DNA from: JACVRM01 sp963839815
Lineage (GTDB): Bacteria; Actinomycetota; Thermoleophilia; Gaiellales; Gaiellaceae
Direction: 5' to 3'
NCBI GenBank assembly: GCA_963839815.1
Contig: CAWIWF010000006.1
Location: 434,001 to 498,000 of the forward strand
Length of the DNA: 64,000 nt
Part shown: one piece after another, positions 32,441 through 39,980 of the stretch
How the letters are laid out: every line of letters begins with the position of its first letter
Numbering within the stretch: position 1 is the first letter of the stretch
Notes under the pieces: generated by a model
Told to the model about the DNA's origin: nothing
Databases searched by the model: none
The model's input: the letters and a program-made list of their open reading frames with translations, nothing else
Position numbers and translations under genes: made by a program

Positions 32441-33049
32441 GTGGTGGAGCGACGCGACCCGCCCCACCGGATCGAGACGCCGCGGCTGGTGCTCCGCTGC
32501 TGGGACCCTGCCGACGCGCCCCTGCTGAAGGAGGCGGTGGACGCGAGCCTCGAGCACCTGCGGCCGTGGATGCCGTGGATCGCCCACGAGCCTCAGACCG
32601 TCGAGCAGAAGGCGGCGCTCCTGCGCGGCTTCCGCGAGCGCTTTCAGCGCGGCGAGGACTTCACCTACGGCATCTTCACAGCCGACGAGGCGGAGGTCGT
32701 GGGCGGCACCGGCCTGCACACGCGTCCCGCCGGCTCGGCGCTCGAGCTCGGCTACTGGATCCGGGAGAGCCGCCTGCGGCAGGGGCTGGCGACGGAGGCA
32801 TGCGCGGCGCTGACGCAGGTCGGTCTCGAGCACTGCCGCGTGCGTCGGCTCGTGATCAGGATCGACCCGGGCAACGAGGCGAGCCTCGGCGTGCCGGGCA
32901 AGCTCGGCTACCGCCGCGACGGCACCGACGTGTCGCCGGACGGCCGCCGGCTCGTCGTCTTCACCCTGGCGCGAGGCGACTACGACCCGGAGGCGCTCCC
33001 GGGGACGGCCGCGCGGGCATTCGACGCGGCGGGGCGTCGGGTGCTGTGA
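32441..33049 (+). CDS. GNAT acetyltransferase (RimJ/RimL type)
   Basis: A 202-aa acetyltransferase. IETPRLVLRCWDPADAPLLKEAVDAS is the typical N-terminal strand-helix of the RimJ/RimL group. ELGYWIRESRLRQGLATEACAALTQV is the acetyl-CoA pyrophosphate-binding region (R/Q-x-x-G-x-A variant RQGLAT). RLVIRIDPGNEASLGVPGKLGY is the final motif. Probably acetylates a protein N-terminus or a small amine; acceptor unknown. Overlaps the next gene by 4 bases. Confidence 0.87.
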   Translation: MVERRDPPHRIETPRLVLRCWDPADAPLLKEAVDASLEHLRPWMPWIAHEPQTVEQKAALLRGFRERFQRGEDFTYGIFTADEAEVVGGTGLHTRPAGSALELGYWIRESRLRQGLATEACAALTQVGLEHCRVRRLVIRIDPGNEASLGVPGKLGYRRDGTDVSPDGRRLVVFTLARGDYDPEALPGTAARAFDAAGRRVL

Positions 33050-33432
33050 GCGAGCGGTTGCGGCTCTGGCTCGAACGAGGCCCGTCCGGCTACTTCCTGC
33101 GTGACGCGGCCACCGACCAGCCGGTGCGCTGGACGGACGAGCGAATCCGCGTGATCCCGGTCGCCGGCGTCTCCTTCCGCCCGGACGCGCTCGGCGATCC
33201 TGCGTTCGCTCCGGGCCGCCGGCTCGCGCTCGTGCGTGAGCCCGACAATCCGCACGACCCGCACGCGCTCGCGATCTGGGACGAGGAGCGGCGTGTCCAG
33301 GTCGGCTACGTGCCCCGTGACGTGGCTGCCGAGCTCGCCGGGGACGAGCAGGCCGTCTCGCTGTGGCGGGTCGACGGCGGCCTGCGCGTGCTGATCGTGC
33401 CCCCGGACGCCTGGGTGGGGCGGCCGAGCTGA
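33046..33432 (+). CDS. Stand-alone HIRAN-domain protein
   Basis: A 128-aa protein whose central part, VAGVSFRPDALGDPAFAPGR to VREPDNPHDPHALAIWDEE and VGYVPRDVAAEL, is a clear HIRAN domain. In HLTF-type helicases HIRAN binds single-stranded 3' DNA ends; stand-alone bacterial forms are little studied. GTG overlaps the GNAT stop (GTGA), so translation is coupled. No nuclease or helicase is attached. Confidence 0.85.
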   Translation: MSERLRLWLERGPSGYFLRDAATDQPVRWTDERIRVIPVAGVSFRPDALGDPAFAPGRRLALVREPDNPHDPHALAIWDEERRVQVGYVPRDVAAELAGDEQAVSLWRVDGGLRVLIVPPDAWVGRPS

Positions 33433-33508
33433 CGCACGCGCCCCAGGCGCACGCCCGACGCGCGCCGTTGGGTCCGGCGGTGCGCAGCCGGTCGACCTGG
33501 CGCGTGAC

Positions 33509-33534
33509 GGGTCAGTCCCTTCGGGGACAGACCC
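33509..33534. repeat. Repeat A copy upstream of E2
   Basis: GGGTCAGTCCC / GGGGACAGACCC with a short TTC loop, in the gap between the HIRAN gene and E2. Confidence 0.8.
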
Positions 33535-33559
33535 CTTCGGGCCTTCTGTCCATCGAGGG

Positions 33560-33565
33560 CAGAAT
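33560..33565 (+). promoter_or_regulatory. Leaderless-type -10 for the E2 gene
   Basis: CAGAAT, 6 bases before GTG 33572, no SD. Confidence 0.4.
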
Positions 33566-33571
33566 CCCGGA

Positions 33572-34684
33572 GTGGCGTACGAGTTCAAGCTGCCGGACCT
33601 CGGCGAGGGTCTGACCGAGGGCGAGATCGCCCGCTGGCTCGTCAGCGTCGGCCAGGAGGTCGGCGAGGACGATCCGCTGGTCGAGATCCAGACGGACAAG
33701 ACCACGGTCGAGATCCCCTCTCCGGCGGCGGGCACCGTGTCGAGGATCCTGGCGGCCGAGGGCGAGGTGGTGCCGGTCGGCACGGTCATCGTCGTCATCG
33801 GCGACGGCGGTGCGCCCGCCGGCGACGGGCAGCCGCGGGCGGAGCCGGCGCCGCAGCAGGAGGCCGCCGCCGCAGTGCAGGAGGCAGCCGCGCCGCCGGC
33901 ACCCGCGCGAGCGAGGGTCCAGGCGACGCCGCTCGTACGCCGGATCGCCCAGGAGCTCGGCGTTGATCTCGCCGCGGTGACAGGGACGGGACCGCAGGGG
34001 CGGATCACCGAGGAGGACGTCCGCTCCGCGGTCGAGACCACCCCGGCGGAGGGCACGCGCGTGCCGCTTCGCGGCGTCCGGCGCCTGATTGCCGAGCACA
34101 TGGCGCGCGCCCACGCCGAGATCCCACCCGTGACGTGGGTCGAGGAGTGCGACTTCGGCGCCGTCGACCTGAAGCGGCTGGTGGCGACGCTGCTCAAGAC
34201 GTGCGCGGCATCGCTCCGAGACTTCCCCGAGTTGAACGCTCGCCTCGAGAGCGACGCGCTCGTGCTGCTCGACCGCTATGACCTCGGCTTCGCGGTCCAG
34301 ACAGACGCAGGGCTCGTCGTCCCCGTCGTCCGCGGCTGCGACACGCGCACGCTCGACGAGCTCGACGCCGACGTGCGCCGGCTGGCGGAGGCCGCTCGCG
34401 CCGGCACGCTCGCCTCCGAGGAGCTGCGCGGCTCGACGTTCACCGTCACGAGCGCCGGCAAGCTCGCCGGCCTCTTCCAGACGCCGATCGTCAACCACCC
34501 GGAGGTGGCCATCCTGAGCGTCGGGCGGATCGCCGAGCGGCCGGTCGTCCGTGGTGGCGAGGTGCAGGTCGGACGCACCGGTTACGTGGCGCTGACGTTC
34601 GACCATCGAGCCGTCGACGGCGCCCGGGCGGCAGAGTTCGGGCTCGACGTCATCCGCCGGCTCGAGGCGGGAGGAGAGCCCTAG
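33572..34684 (+). CDS. 2-oxoacid dehydrogenase E2 (dihydrolipoamide acyltransferase)
   Basis: A 370-aa E2 with one lipoyl domain (residues 3-77; lipoylated Lys in EIQTDKTTVEI), an Ala/Pro/Glu linker, a peripheral subunit-binding domain (ATPLVRRIAQELGVDLAAVTG), and a catalytic domain ending FTVTSAGKLAGLFQTPIVN and TFDHRAVDGARAAEF with the active-site His and Asp. It accepts acyl groups from E1 and passes them to CoA. It is separated from E1 genes by three unrelated genes and has its own promoter-like site. Confidence 0.92.
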   Translation: MAYEFKLPDLGEGLTEGEIARWLVSVGQEVGEDDPLVEIQTDKTTVEIPSPAAGTVSRILAAEGEVVPVGTVIVVIGDGGAPAGDGQPRAEPAPQQEAAAAVQEAAAPPAPARARVQATPLVRRIAQELGVDLAAVTGTGPQGRITEEDVRSAVETTPAEGTRVPLRGVRRLIAEHMARAHAEIPPVTWVEECDFGAVDLKRLVATLLKTCAASLRDFPELNARLESDALVLLDRYDLGFAVQTDAGLVVPVVRGCDTRTLDELDADVRRLAEAARAGTLASEELRGSTFTVTSAGKLAGLFQTPIVNHPEVAILSVGRIAERPVVRGGEVQVGRTGYVALTFDHRAVDGARAAEFGLDVIRRLEAGGEP

Positions 34685-34719
34685 GCCGGCCGCCGGGGCG
34701 ACCGGCCCAGGCCACTGTC

Positions 34720-35310
34720 CTAGTCGTCCCGGTCCTTCTTCTTGCCCTTGTGCTTCACGTGGTGGTGGTGGCCCCGCACGACCTGGCCGCGGATCTCGCC
34801 GGCCGGGTAGAGGGTCGTGTGCACGTTGGCGTAGACCGCTCCGTGCTTGAGCGCGGCGAGGAACTCGTCGAAGTTGCCCGCCTCGATCCCCTGGCCCGCG
34901 GGCCCGAGGATGTTTGCCGCGGCGATCGTGCCGGTGATCGTCCCCGTGGTCGCACAGGCAGGCTTGCCGCCGCCGCCGCAGAGGAACGCGATGACGCCGC
35001 CGGCCAGACCGCGCTTGCCGAAGTGGAGGTGCGCCTGGCCGACCGCGCCTGGGTTGGTCGGCGGCGGCGTCAGGCTGCCTTCGAGCGTGCGGATCTGCAG
35101 CTTGTAGTCGAGCGTCTTCGCGGACGCGTCGATCTTCGTGATCCAGAGCTTGCCCTTGCCGCTCGTCGACAGCGTGAGCGGCACTTCCTGGTAGCCGTTC
35201 AGGTGGGCGTGGGCGCGGTGTTCCTTGCCGCCCTTCGCGATCGCCGCACCTCCGACGACGGTGAGCATCACGGCGAGGACGATCGTGACGAGCAATGTGA
35301 GCTTTCGCAT
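34720..35310 (-). CDS. Secreted CHRD-domain protein 1, His-rich tail
   Basis: A 196-aa exported protein. Signal peptide MRKLTLLVTIVLAVMLTVVGG, then a CHRD domain: AHLNGYQEVPLTLSTSGKGK, GAVGQAHLHFGKRGLAGGVIAFLC, and the closing VYANVHTTLYPAGEIRGQV. Two Cys may form a disulfide. The tail RGHHHHVKHKGKKKDRDD could bind metal or polyanion. ATG 35310 has GAGAGGGG upstream; the longer frame start is not family-like. CHRD domains occur in chordin; the bacterial role is unknown. Divergent from a second CHRD gene. Confidence 0.87.
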   Translation of the reverse strand: MRKLTLLVTIVLAVMLTVVGGAAIAKGGKEHRAHAHLNGYQEVPLTLSTSGKGKLWITKIDASAKTLDYKLQIRTLEGSLTPPPTNPGAVGQAHLHFGKRGLAGGVIAFLCGGGGKPACATTGTITGTIAAANILGPAGQGIEAGNFDEFLAALKHGAVYANVHTTLYPAGEIRGQVVRGHHHHVKHKGKKKDRDD

Positions 35311-35372
35311 AGTGCCCCTCTCAGTTCGCTTGCGGCCATTCTCCACCAGGTCGAATGTCCCGCGTTGCAGGG

Positions 35373-35389
35373 CTTACAGATGCTTTACA
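35373..35389. promoter_or_regulatory. Phased direct repeat upstream of CHRD gene 1
   Basis: CTTACA and CTTTACA spaced so that the TTACA cores are 11 bases apart, 63 bases upstream of the minus-strand start. The pattern resembles binding sites of PhoB/OmpR-type response regulators. The remaining 35390-35717 contains no supported gene. Confidence 0.5.
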
Positions 35390-35717
35390 CGAGTCGCGGG
35401 CGGACGCAGAGCCGGGCAGCCACTGCTGCGGACGCCTGTCCACTCCGACCTGACGCGCGAGGGCGGTCGTCTCCGTCGTCCGTCGGCCGCCTGGGGAAGC
35501 ATCGCCACGCAACCGGCGCACACCTGGCACTGACACGCGCGTCCTTCGCGGGTACGGTCCGCCTCGGGCGGGAGGTGGAGGCAGCTTTCCCCTTGGGAGG
35601 GCGGGGAACGGCTCCGAGCACTGTCCGCGGCGGGCATGTCTGTTCGGGACAGTCGCGGCGTCCCGAGCCCTGACCGTTGCCTGAACCGGTCTGTCGCGTT
35701 CGCCCCATCGCTGCGGC

Positions 35718-35744
35718 GTTAGGCCGCTGTAAGCATCGCGTTAG
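35718..35744. promoter_or_regulatory. Phased triple direct repeat upstream of CHRD gene 2
   Basis: GTTAG (35718), GTAAG (35729) and GTTAG (35740), exactly 11 bases apart, about 80 bases upstream of the start. Complement of the middle unit is CTTAC, as at 35373. Confidence 0.55.
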
Positions 35745-35824
35745 AGGGTTGCTCGAACTCGTGCCGTCTCCGCCGGCCAGGGGTACGTTCGCCTGTGGAA
35801 AACGAGCGAAGGGGGAACGACTCG

Positions 35825-36379
35825 ATGCGGAAGTTCATCGCCATCATCGCGACGGCCGGGCTGGGGCTCACGCTCGTCTCGGCTGCCGTGGCCCATCCCT
35901 GGTGGGGGCACAAGCGCGCGTCGAACGGCGTCGCGAAGCTGACCGGGAGCCAGGAAGTCCCGCCGGTGAGCACCGATGCGAAGGGCATCGCCCTGTTCAA
36001 GGTGCGGCACTCGGACGGCTCGACGAGCATCCGGTACCACGTCGGTGTGCGGCGGATCGACAACGTGACCGCGTCGCACATCCACTGCGCGAAGCGCGGC
36101 GAGAACGGCCCCGTCGTGGCTGACCTCTACCCGGCAACCGGAGCCGAGGCCCGGACTCCGGGCAAGGGCTGGGCCGTCCGCGGAGCCGTCACGGCCGTCA
36201 AGCCCGGCGTCACGTGCAAGCTGCGCAACGGCAGCGACCTCGCCGTCGCGACCGTGCAGGACCTGGTCAAGCTCATGCGCCAGGGCATGACGTACACCAA
36301 CGTCCACACGACCGACCATCCGTCCGGCGAGGTGCGCGGCCAGATCCGCATGCACCGCGCGGGCTGGTGGCGCAGGTAG
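35825..36379 (+). CDS. Secreted CHRD-domain protein 2
   Basis: A 184-aa exported protein. Signal MRKFIAIIATAGLGLTLVSAAVA, then CHRD: AKLTGSQEVPPVSTDAKGIALFKV, NVTASHIHCAKRGENGPVVADLY, and YTNVHTTDHPSGEVRGQIR near the end, finishing in an aromatic/basic tail AGWWRR. ATG 35825 is preceded by AAGGGGG. It is a distant paralogue of CHRD protein 1 and is transcribed away from it; both promoters carry 11-bp-phased repeats, suggesting joint control. Confidence 0.87.
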   Translation: MRKFIAIIATAGLGLTLVSAAVAHPWWGHKRASNGVAKLTGSQEVPPVSTDAKGIALFKVRHSDGSTSIRYHVGVRRIDNVTASHIHCAKRGENGPVVADLYPATGAEARTPGKGWAVRGAVTAVKPGVTCKLRNGSDLAVATVQDLVKLMRQGMTYTNVHTTDHPSGEVRGQIRMHRAGWWRR

Positions 36380-36491
36380 GAGACAGGGGCACGACGCAGG
36401 GCGGGCGCGGGGGAGCCTCCGGGCTCCCTCGCCGCCCTCCCAGCTCCTCCTCGAGGCCGCCGCGCCGAGCGGTTCGGCCGGTGTCCGGCTC

Positions 36492-36497
36492 TACACT
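36492..36497 (+). promoter_or_regulatory. Leaderless-type -10 for the small membrane protein gene
   Basis: TACACT, 6 bases before GTG 36504. Confidence 0.5.
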
Positions 36498-36503
36498 GGC
36501 CGG

Positions 36504-36929
36504 GTGGAGGACGTCTACACGGTCGGCCTGTTCGCCGGGCTCGGCGCCGCCCTCGGAATCGCCTTTGCAGGCGCGCTCGCAGGGAGGCGTGCCGGAGCGA
36601 TCGCCGCGGGGCTGCTCGCGGCGGCAGGCGCCGCGGGAGTCGCCCTGGCGCTGGCCGGCGTTCCGGAGGCGGCCGGAGGCGCGGCAGGCGGGCTGCTCGG
36701 AGGTGGCGGGGCTGCACCCGTTGTCGCCGGGACGCTCCGCCGCGGGGGCACACGCGGCGGCACGGCGCTGCTGATCACGCTCGCCGCGCTCGCGGCCGCG
36801 TTGCTGGCGCTGATCCCGCTCGCCGGCTACCTGCTCGCCCTCGCCGTGCCCGTACTCGCGCTCCGTGTCCGACGCCGTGGAGCCGAGCGGTACGCCGGGT
36901 TGCGCATCCTCGCCCGCGACGAGCCCTGA
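36504..36929 (+). CDS. Small hydrophobic membrane protein
   Basis: A 141-aa protein, very rich in Ala, Gly and Leu, with about four predicted membrane helices (VGLFAGLGAALGIAFAGAL; AIAAGLLAAAGAAGVALAL; LLITLAALAAALLALIPLAG; YLLALAVPVLAL) and a basic C-terminus. Gly-rich GAAGGLLGGGGAAP lies between helices 2 and 3. No family recognised. Its stop is followed one base later by the phosphodiesterase ATG, so they are cotranscribed. The promoter supports a real gene. Confidence 0.7.
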   Translation: MEDVYTVGLFAGLGAALGIAFAGALAGRRAGAIAAGLLAAAGAAGVALALAGVPEAAGGAAGGLLGGGGAAPVVAGTLRRGGTRGGTALLITLAALAAALLALIPLAGYLLALAVPVLALRVRRRGAERYAGLRILARDEP

Positions 36930-36930
36930 C

Positions 36931-38301
36931 ATGCCGCGCAAGCTCGTCCTGATCGTCATCGACGGCCTCACCCCCGGGGTCTTCGAGGAGGCCGTCGCGA
37001 GTGGCCGGGCCCCGGCTCTCGCCTTCCTTGCCGAGCACGGGGAGTACCGGCGTGCTGTCTCGACGTTCCCCTCGCTGACGCCGGTCTGCCTGGCCTCGAT
37101 CGTGACCGGCCGCCATCCCGACGGCCATGGCATCCCGCACCTCACCTGGTTCAACCGCGGAGAGCAGCGGCTCGTCGAGTACGGCTCGTCGTTCGCAGCT
37201 GCCCGCGCGGCCGGCACGCGCCAGACGCTCCGCGACTCGATCATCAACATGAACCGAGACCACCTCTCGCCCGACGCGCCGACGATCTTCGAGACGCTCG
37301 AGCGGGAGGGCCTGACGACCGCGGCGGTGAACATCACGTGCTACCGGGGCCTGACACCGCATCGCTCGCTGCTCGGCCTCGTGCCCGATGCTCTGGGCCC
37401 TCGCCGCTTCTTCTACTTCAACCTCTTCGAGTCCGACCGAACCGGGGCGCCACTCTCGGTGCGCGCCCGGTCGCTCGGCTCGGTCGACGCGTACGCCGCC
37501 AACGTCGGCCGCTGGCTGATCACACGCGACGGCTTCGACCTGCTCGTCTACTACCTCCCCGACTACGACTTCGCCTCGCACCACTACGGGCCCGCCGGCA
37601 GTGCCGACGCCCTGGGGCGGAGCGACGCGGCCGTCGGGGCACTGCTCGAGTCGGCGGGCGGCGGCGAGGCCTTCCTCGAGCGCTACGCCGTGGTGCTCTG
37701 CGCCGACCACGGGCAGACGCCGGTCCGGGAAGGCGTGCGGCTCGAGCCGCGCTTCGCCGACCTGCGCCTGCTGCAGCCGCGCGGGCCGGTGGGCGACGCC
37801 GAGGTGATGCTGGGCGCCTCCAACCGGGTCGCGCAGCTGTACCGGCTACCCGGCTGCCGCGAGGACGTCCGCGAGTTGGTGGCGCGCGTCGAGGACGAGC
37901 CGGCGGTGGACGGCAGCTTCTTCCGCGAAGGGTCCGAGGCGGTCGTGCGGCGCCACGGCGAGGAGCTCCGCTTCGCTCCCGCGTCGAGCGGGGACGGCTG
38001 GTCGGCGAGCGGCGACGCGACCCTCCTGCCCGAGCCGAACGCCTACGAGCGGGTGTGGGCGGCACTCGCGAACCCGAACGCCGGCGAGGTGCTGCTGACG
38101 GCGGCGGAGGGATACGAGTTCGCCGACCTGGGCGGCCGCCATCACGCAGGCGGCGGCGCCCACGGCTCGCTCTCGGCCGGCGACTCGGAGGTGCCGATGC
38201 TGACCGTCGGGACGGCGCCGCCGCCGGGCCGCATCGTCGACATCGCCCCGCTCGCGGCTGCGCACTTCGGAGTGCCGGCTGCCCGCGCGCGTGCCGCCTG
38301 A
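36931..38301 (+). CDS. Type I phosphodiesterase/nucleotide pyrophosphatase family protein
   Basis: A 456-aa alkaline-phosphatase-superfamily hydrolase. Metal ligand Asp in VLIVIDGLTPG; nucleophile Thr in FPSLTPVCLASIVTGRHPDGHGI; further ligands in YYLPDYDFASHHYGP (Asp/His) and CADHGQTPV; a distal His in HHAGGGAHGSL. The family cleaves phosphodiesters of nucleotides or lipids in a two-metal site. No signal peptide, so probably cytoplasmic. It overlaps pcm by 11 bases. Substrate unknown; phosphonoacetate hydrolase-like or nucleotide-lipid targets are possible. Confidence 0.87.
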   Translation: MPRKLVLIVIDGLTPGVFEEAVASGRAPALAFLAEHGEYRRAVSTFPSLTPVCLASIVTGRHPDGHGIPHLTWFNRGEQRLVEYGSSFAAARAAGTRQTLRDSIINMNRDHLSPDAPTIFETLEREGLTTAAVNITCYRGLTPHRSLLGLVPDALGPRRFFYFNLFESDRTGAPLSVRARSLGSVDAYAANVGRWLITRDGFDLLVYYLPDYDFASHHYGPAGSADALGRSDAAVGALLESAGGGEAFLERYAVVLCADHGQTPVREGVRLEPRFADLRLLQPRGPVGDAEVMLGASNRVAQLYRLPGCREDVRELVARVEDEPAVDGSFFREGSEAVVRRHGEELRFAPASSGDGWSASGDATLLPEPNAYERVWAALANPNAGEVLLTAAEGYEFADLGGRHHAGGGAHGSLSAGDSEVPMLTVGTAPPPGRIVDIAPLAAAHFGVPAARARAA

Positions 38302-38941
38302 GCACCGGTTCGCGGCGGCCCGCCGCGAGATGGTGGCGCACCAGCTGCGCGACCGCGGCATCACCGACGAACGGGTGCTGGCGGCGATGGAGCGCGTGCC
38401 GCGCGAGCTCTTCATCGATGCCGAGACACGCGAGCGGGCCTACGAGGACGCTGCGCTGCCGCTCGTCTCCGGCCAGACGATCTCGCAGCCCTTCATGGTC
38501 GCGTTGATCGCCCAGGCCCTCGCGCTGCACGGGCGCGAGCGGGTGCTCGACGTCGGCACCGGCTCCGGCTACCAGGCGGCAGTGCTCGCCGAGCTCGCGG
38601 CGGAGGTCGTCTCGATCGAGCGGCTGCCGGAGCTCGCCGAGCTCGCACGCGCCAACCTCGCCGAGGCAGGCTACGACGGCGTCGAGGTCAGGGTCGGCGA
38701 CGGCACGCTGGGCGTCCCGGAGCGCGCGCCGTACGACGCGATCGCGGTCGCGGCCGCCGCGCCCGGCCTGCCCCAGGCGCTCTACGAGCAGCTCGTGGTC
38801 GGCGGCAGGCTCGTCGTGCCGGTCGGCGGCCGGGATGGCCAGCGGCTCGAGGTCGTCGTCCGCAGCCCGGAGGGGCCCGCGGTCATCCACTCGGTGCCCT
38901 GCCGCTTCGTGCCGCTAATCGGGGAGGGGGCGTACGTCTAG
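38291..38941 (+). CDS. pcm: Protein-L-isoaspartate O-methyltransferase
   Basis: A 216-aa repair methyltransferase. MVAHQLRDRGITDERVLAAM and VPRELFI at the N-terminus, ALPLVSGQTISQPFMVALI (active-site Ser region), SAM motif I VLDVGTGSGYQAAVLAEL, and GGRLVVPVGG. It methylates L-isoaspartyl residues in aged proteins. GTG 38291 lies inside the previous gene, a strong overlap. Full-length and intact. Confidence 0.92.
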   Translation: MPPEHRFAAARREMVAHQLRDRGITDERVLAAMERVPRELFIDAETRERAYEDAALPLVSGQTISQPFMVALIAQALALHGRERVLDVGTGSGYQAAVLAELAAEVVSIERLPELAELARANLAEAGYDGVEVRVGDGTLGVPERAPYDAIAVAAAAPGLPQALYEQLVVGGRLVVPVGGRDGQRLEVVVRSPEGPAVIHSVPCRFVPLIGEGAYV

Positions 38942-38966
38942 CGCCCGAGTCCGGGCCCGCGTCCGG

Positions 38967-39212
38967 GTGCGTGGGCGCGTGCAGGGCGTCTTCTTCCGCG
39001 CGGAGACACGGCAGCGAGCGGCATCGCTCGGGCTGGCGGGCTGGGTGCGAAACGAGCCGGACGGGAGTGTCGAGGCGGTCCTCGAAGGCGACGGTGATCG
39101 GGTGGAGACTCTGCTGCGCTGGTGCGAGCGGGGGCCGCGCCTCGCCGACGTGGAGGGCGTGGAGGTCGCGTGGGAGAAACCGCGAGGCGAGACGGGCTTC
39201 GCTGTCCGCTAG
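38967..39212 (+). CDS. Acylphosphatase
   Basis: At least 81 aa: RGRVQGVFFRAETRQRAASLGLAGWVRN has the catalytic Arg of the GRVQGVxFR phosphate cradle and the Asn of GWVRN. The rest (GSVEAVLEGDGDRVETLL; WCERGPRLADVEGVEV) matches the family. It hydrolyses acyl phosphates. The frame is open upstream to the pcm stop (repeats of Arg-Val), so the start could be up to about 7 codons earlier. Confidence 0.9.
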   Translation: MRGRVQGVFFRAETRQRAASLGLAGWVRNEPDGSVEAVLEGDGDRVETLLRWCERGPRLADVEGVEVAWEKPRGETGFAVR

Positions 39213-39225
39213 GCTCGGCCGGCCG

Positions 39226-39678
39226 ATGAGCCGCCCCGCCGCGTCCGGGATCGCCAACCGCCGCGGCCAGGCGGCGGCTGCGCTGCGACGGCCTCACAAC
39301 TGGATCCAGCTCGCCAAGTTCTCCGCCGTGGGCGCCACCGGCTACGTCGTCAACCTGGCGGTCTACACGGCGCTCCTGCGCGGAGCGGGCTTTCACTACC
39401 TGCTCGCAGCGCTCTGCTCGTTCCTCGTTGCGGTGACGAACAACTACACCTGGAACCGGCAGTGGACGTTCCGCGGCCAGCGCGGCCACGTCGCCTACCA
39501 GGGGATGCGCTTCCTGGTCGTCTCCGTGCTCGCCCTCGGCGCCAACCTCGCGTGCCTGGGCCTGCTCGTTGGCCTCGACGTCGGCAAGGTGCTGGCGCAG
39601 GCGATCGCGATCGTCCTCGTGACGCCGGTGAACTTCATCGGCAACAAGCTCTGGTCCTTTCGCTCGCCGCGCCGCTGA
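39226..39678 (+). CDS. GtrA-family membrane protein
   Basis: A 150-aa protein with four membrane segments: LAKFSAVGATGYVVNLAVYTAL, LLAALCSFLVAVTNNYTWNRQWTF (GtrA hallmark N-Y-xW-xR-xWTF), LVVSVLALGANLACLGLLV, and ILVTPVNFIGNKLWSF-like end. GtrA proteins help move polyprenyl-linked sugars across the membrane for envelope glycan decoration. Followed by repeats and a GT-C-like protein, consistent with envelope glycosylation. Confidence 0.9.
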   Translation: MSRPAASGIANRRGQAAAALRRPHNWIQLAKFSAVGATGYVVNLAVYTALLRGAGFHYLLAALCSFLVAVTNNYTWNRQWTFRGQRGHVAYQGMRFLVVSVLALGANLACLGLLVGLDVGKVLAQAIAIVLVTPVNFIGNKLWSFRSPRR

Positions 39679-39697
39679 CGCGGCGCGGGCTCGCTTG

Positions 39698-39796
39698 CAC
39701 GGGGGAAACCCGGTTTCCCCCGTGGGCCCCCTCGCTCAAGTGACGCGCCGGGGCCGCGAGGTGCCTGCGGCCGGCGGAGCCGGCCTCCGGCGCTCG
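39698..39796 (+). repeat. Repeat B copy after gtrA
   Basis: Perfect 27-bp palindrome 39698-39724 followed by the same tail as the copy at 16692 (GGCCCCCTCG..., GCCGGCGGAGCCGGC hairpin). Together with the next repeat it fills the 302-base gene-free interval 39679-39980. Confidence 0.88.
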
Positions 39797-39946
39797 ACGG
39801 CAACGGCTGCGAGGTGTTCAGGGTCTGTCCCTGCAGGGGACTGACCCGCTGTTGTCGGCCGAGCCGGCCTCCGGCGATCGACGGCAACGGCTGCGAGGTG
39901 TTCAGGGTCTGTCCCTGCAGGGGACTGACCCGCTGTTGTCCGGCCG
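39779..39946 (+). repeat. 84-bp tandem duplication carrying repeat A
   Basis: Two units (from 39779 and from 39863) with an 84-base period, each containing a repeat A hairpin (39821-39847 and 39905-39931) after a GC-rich GCCGGCCTCCGGCG stem that is also the end of repeat B. A and B thus occur fused here. Confidence 0.88.
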
Positions 39947-39980
39947 CCTCCCTCCTCCGCTGCGGGCACTCTGAGGGCTG

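Noticed and set aside
35390..35717. Short frames in the CHRD divergent region
   Set aside because: None has a start signal or recognisable feature; the region looks regulatory.
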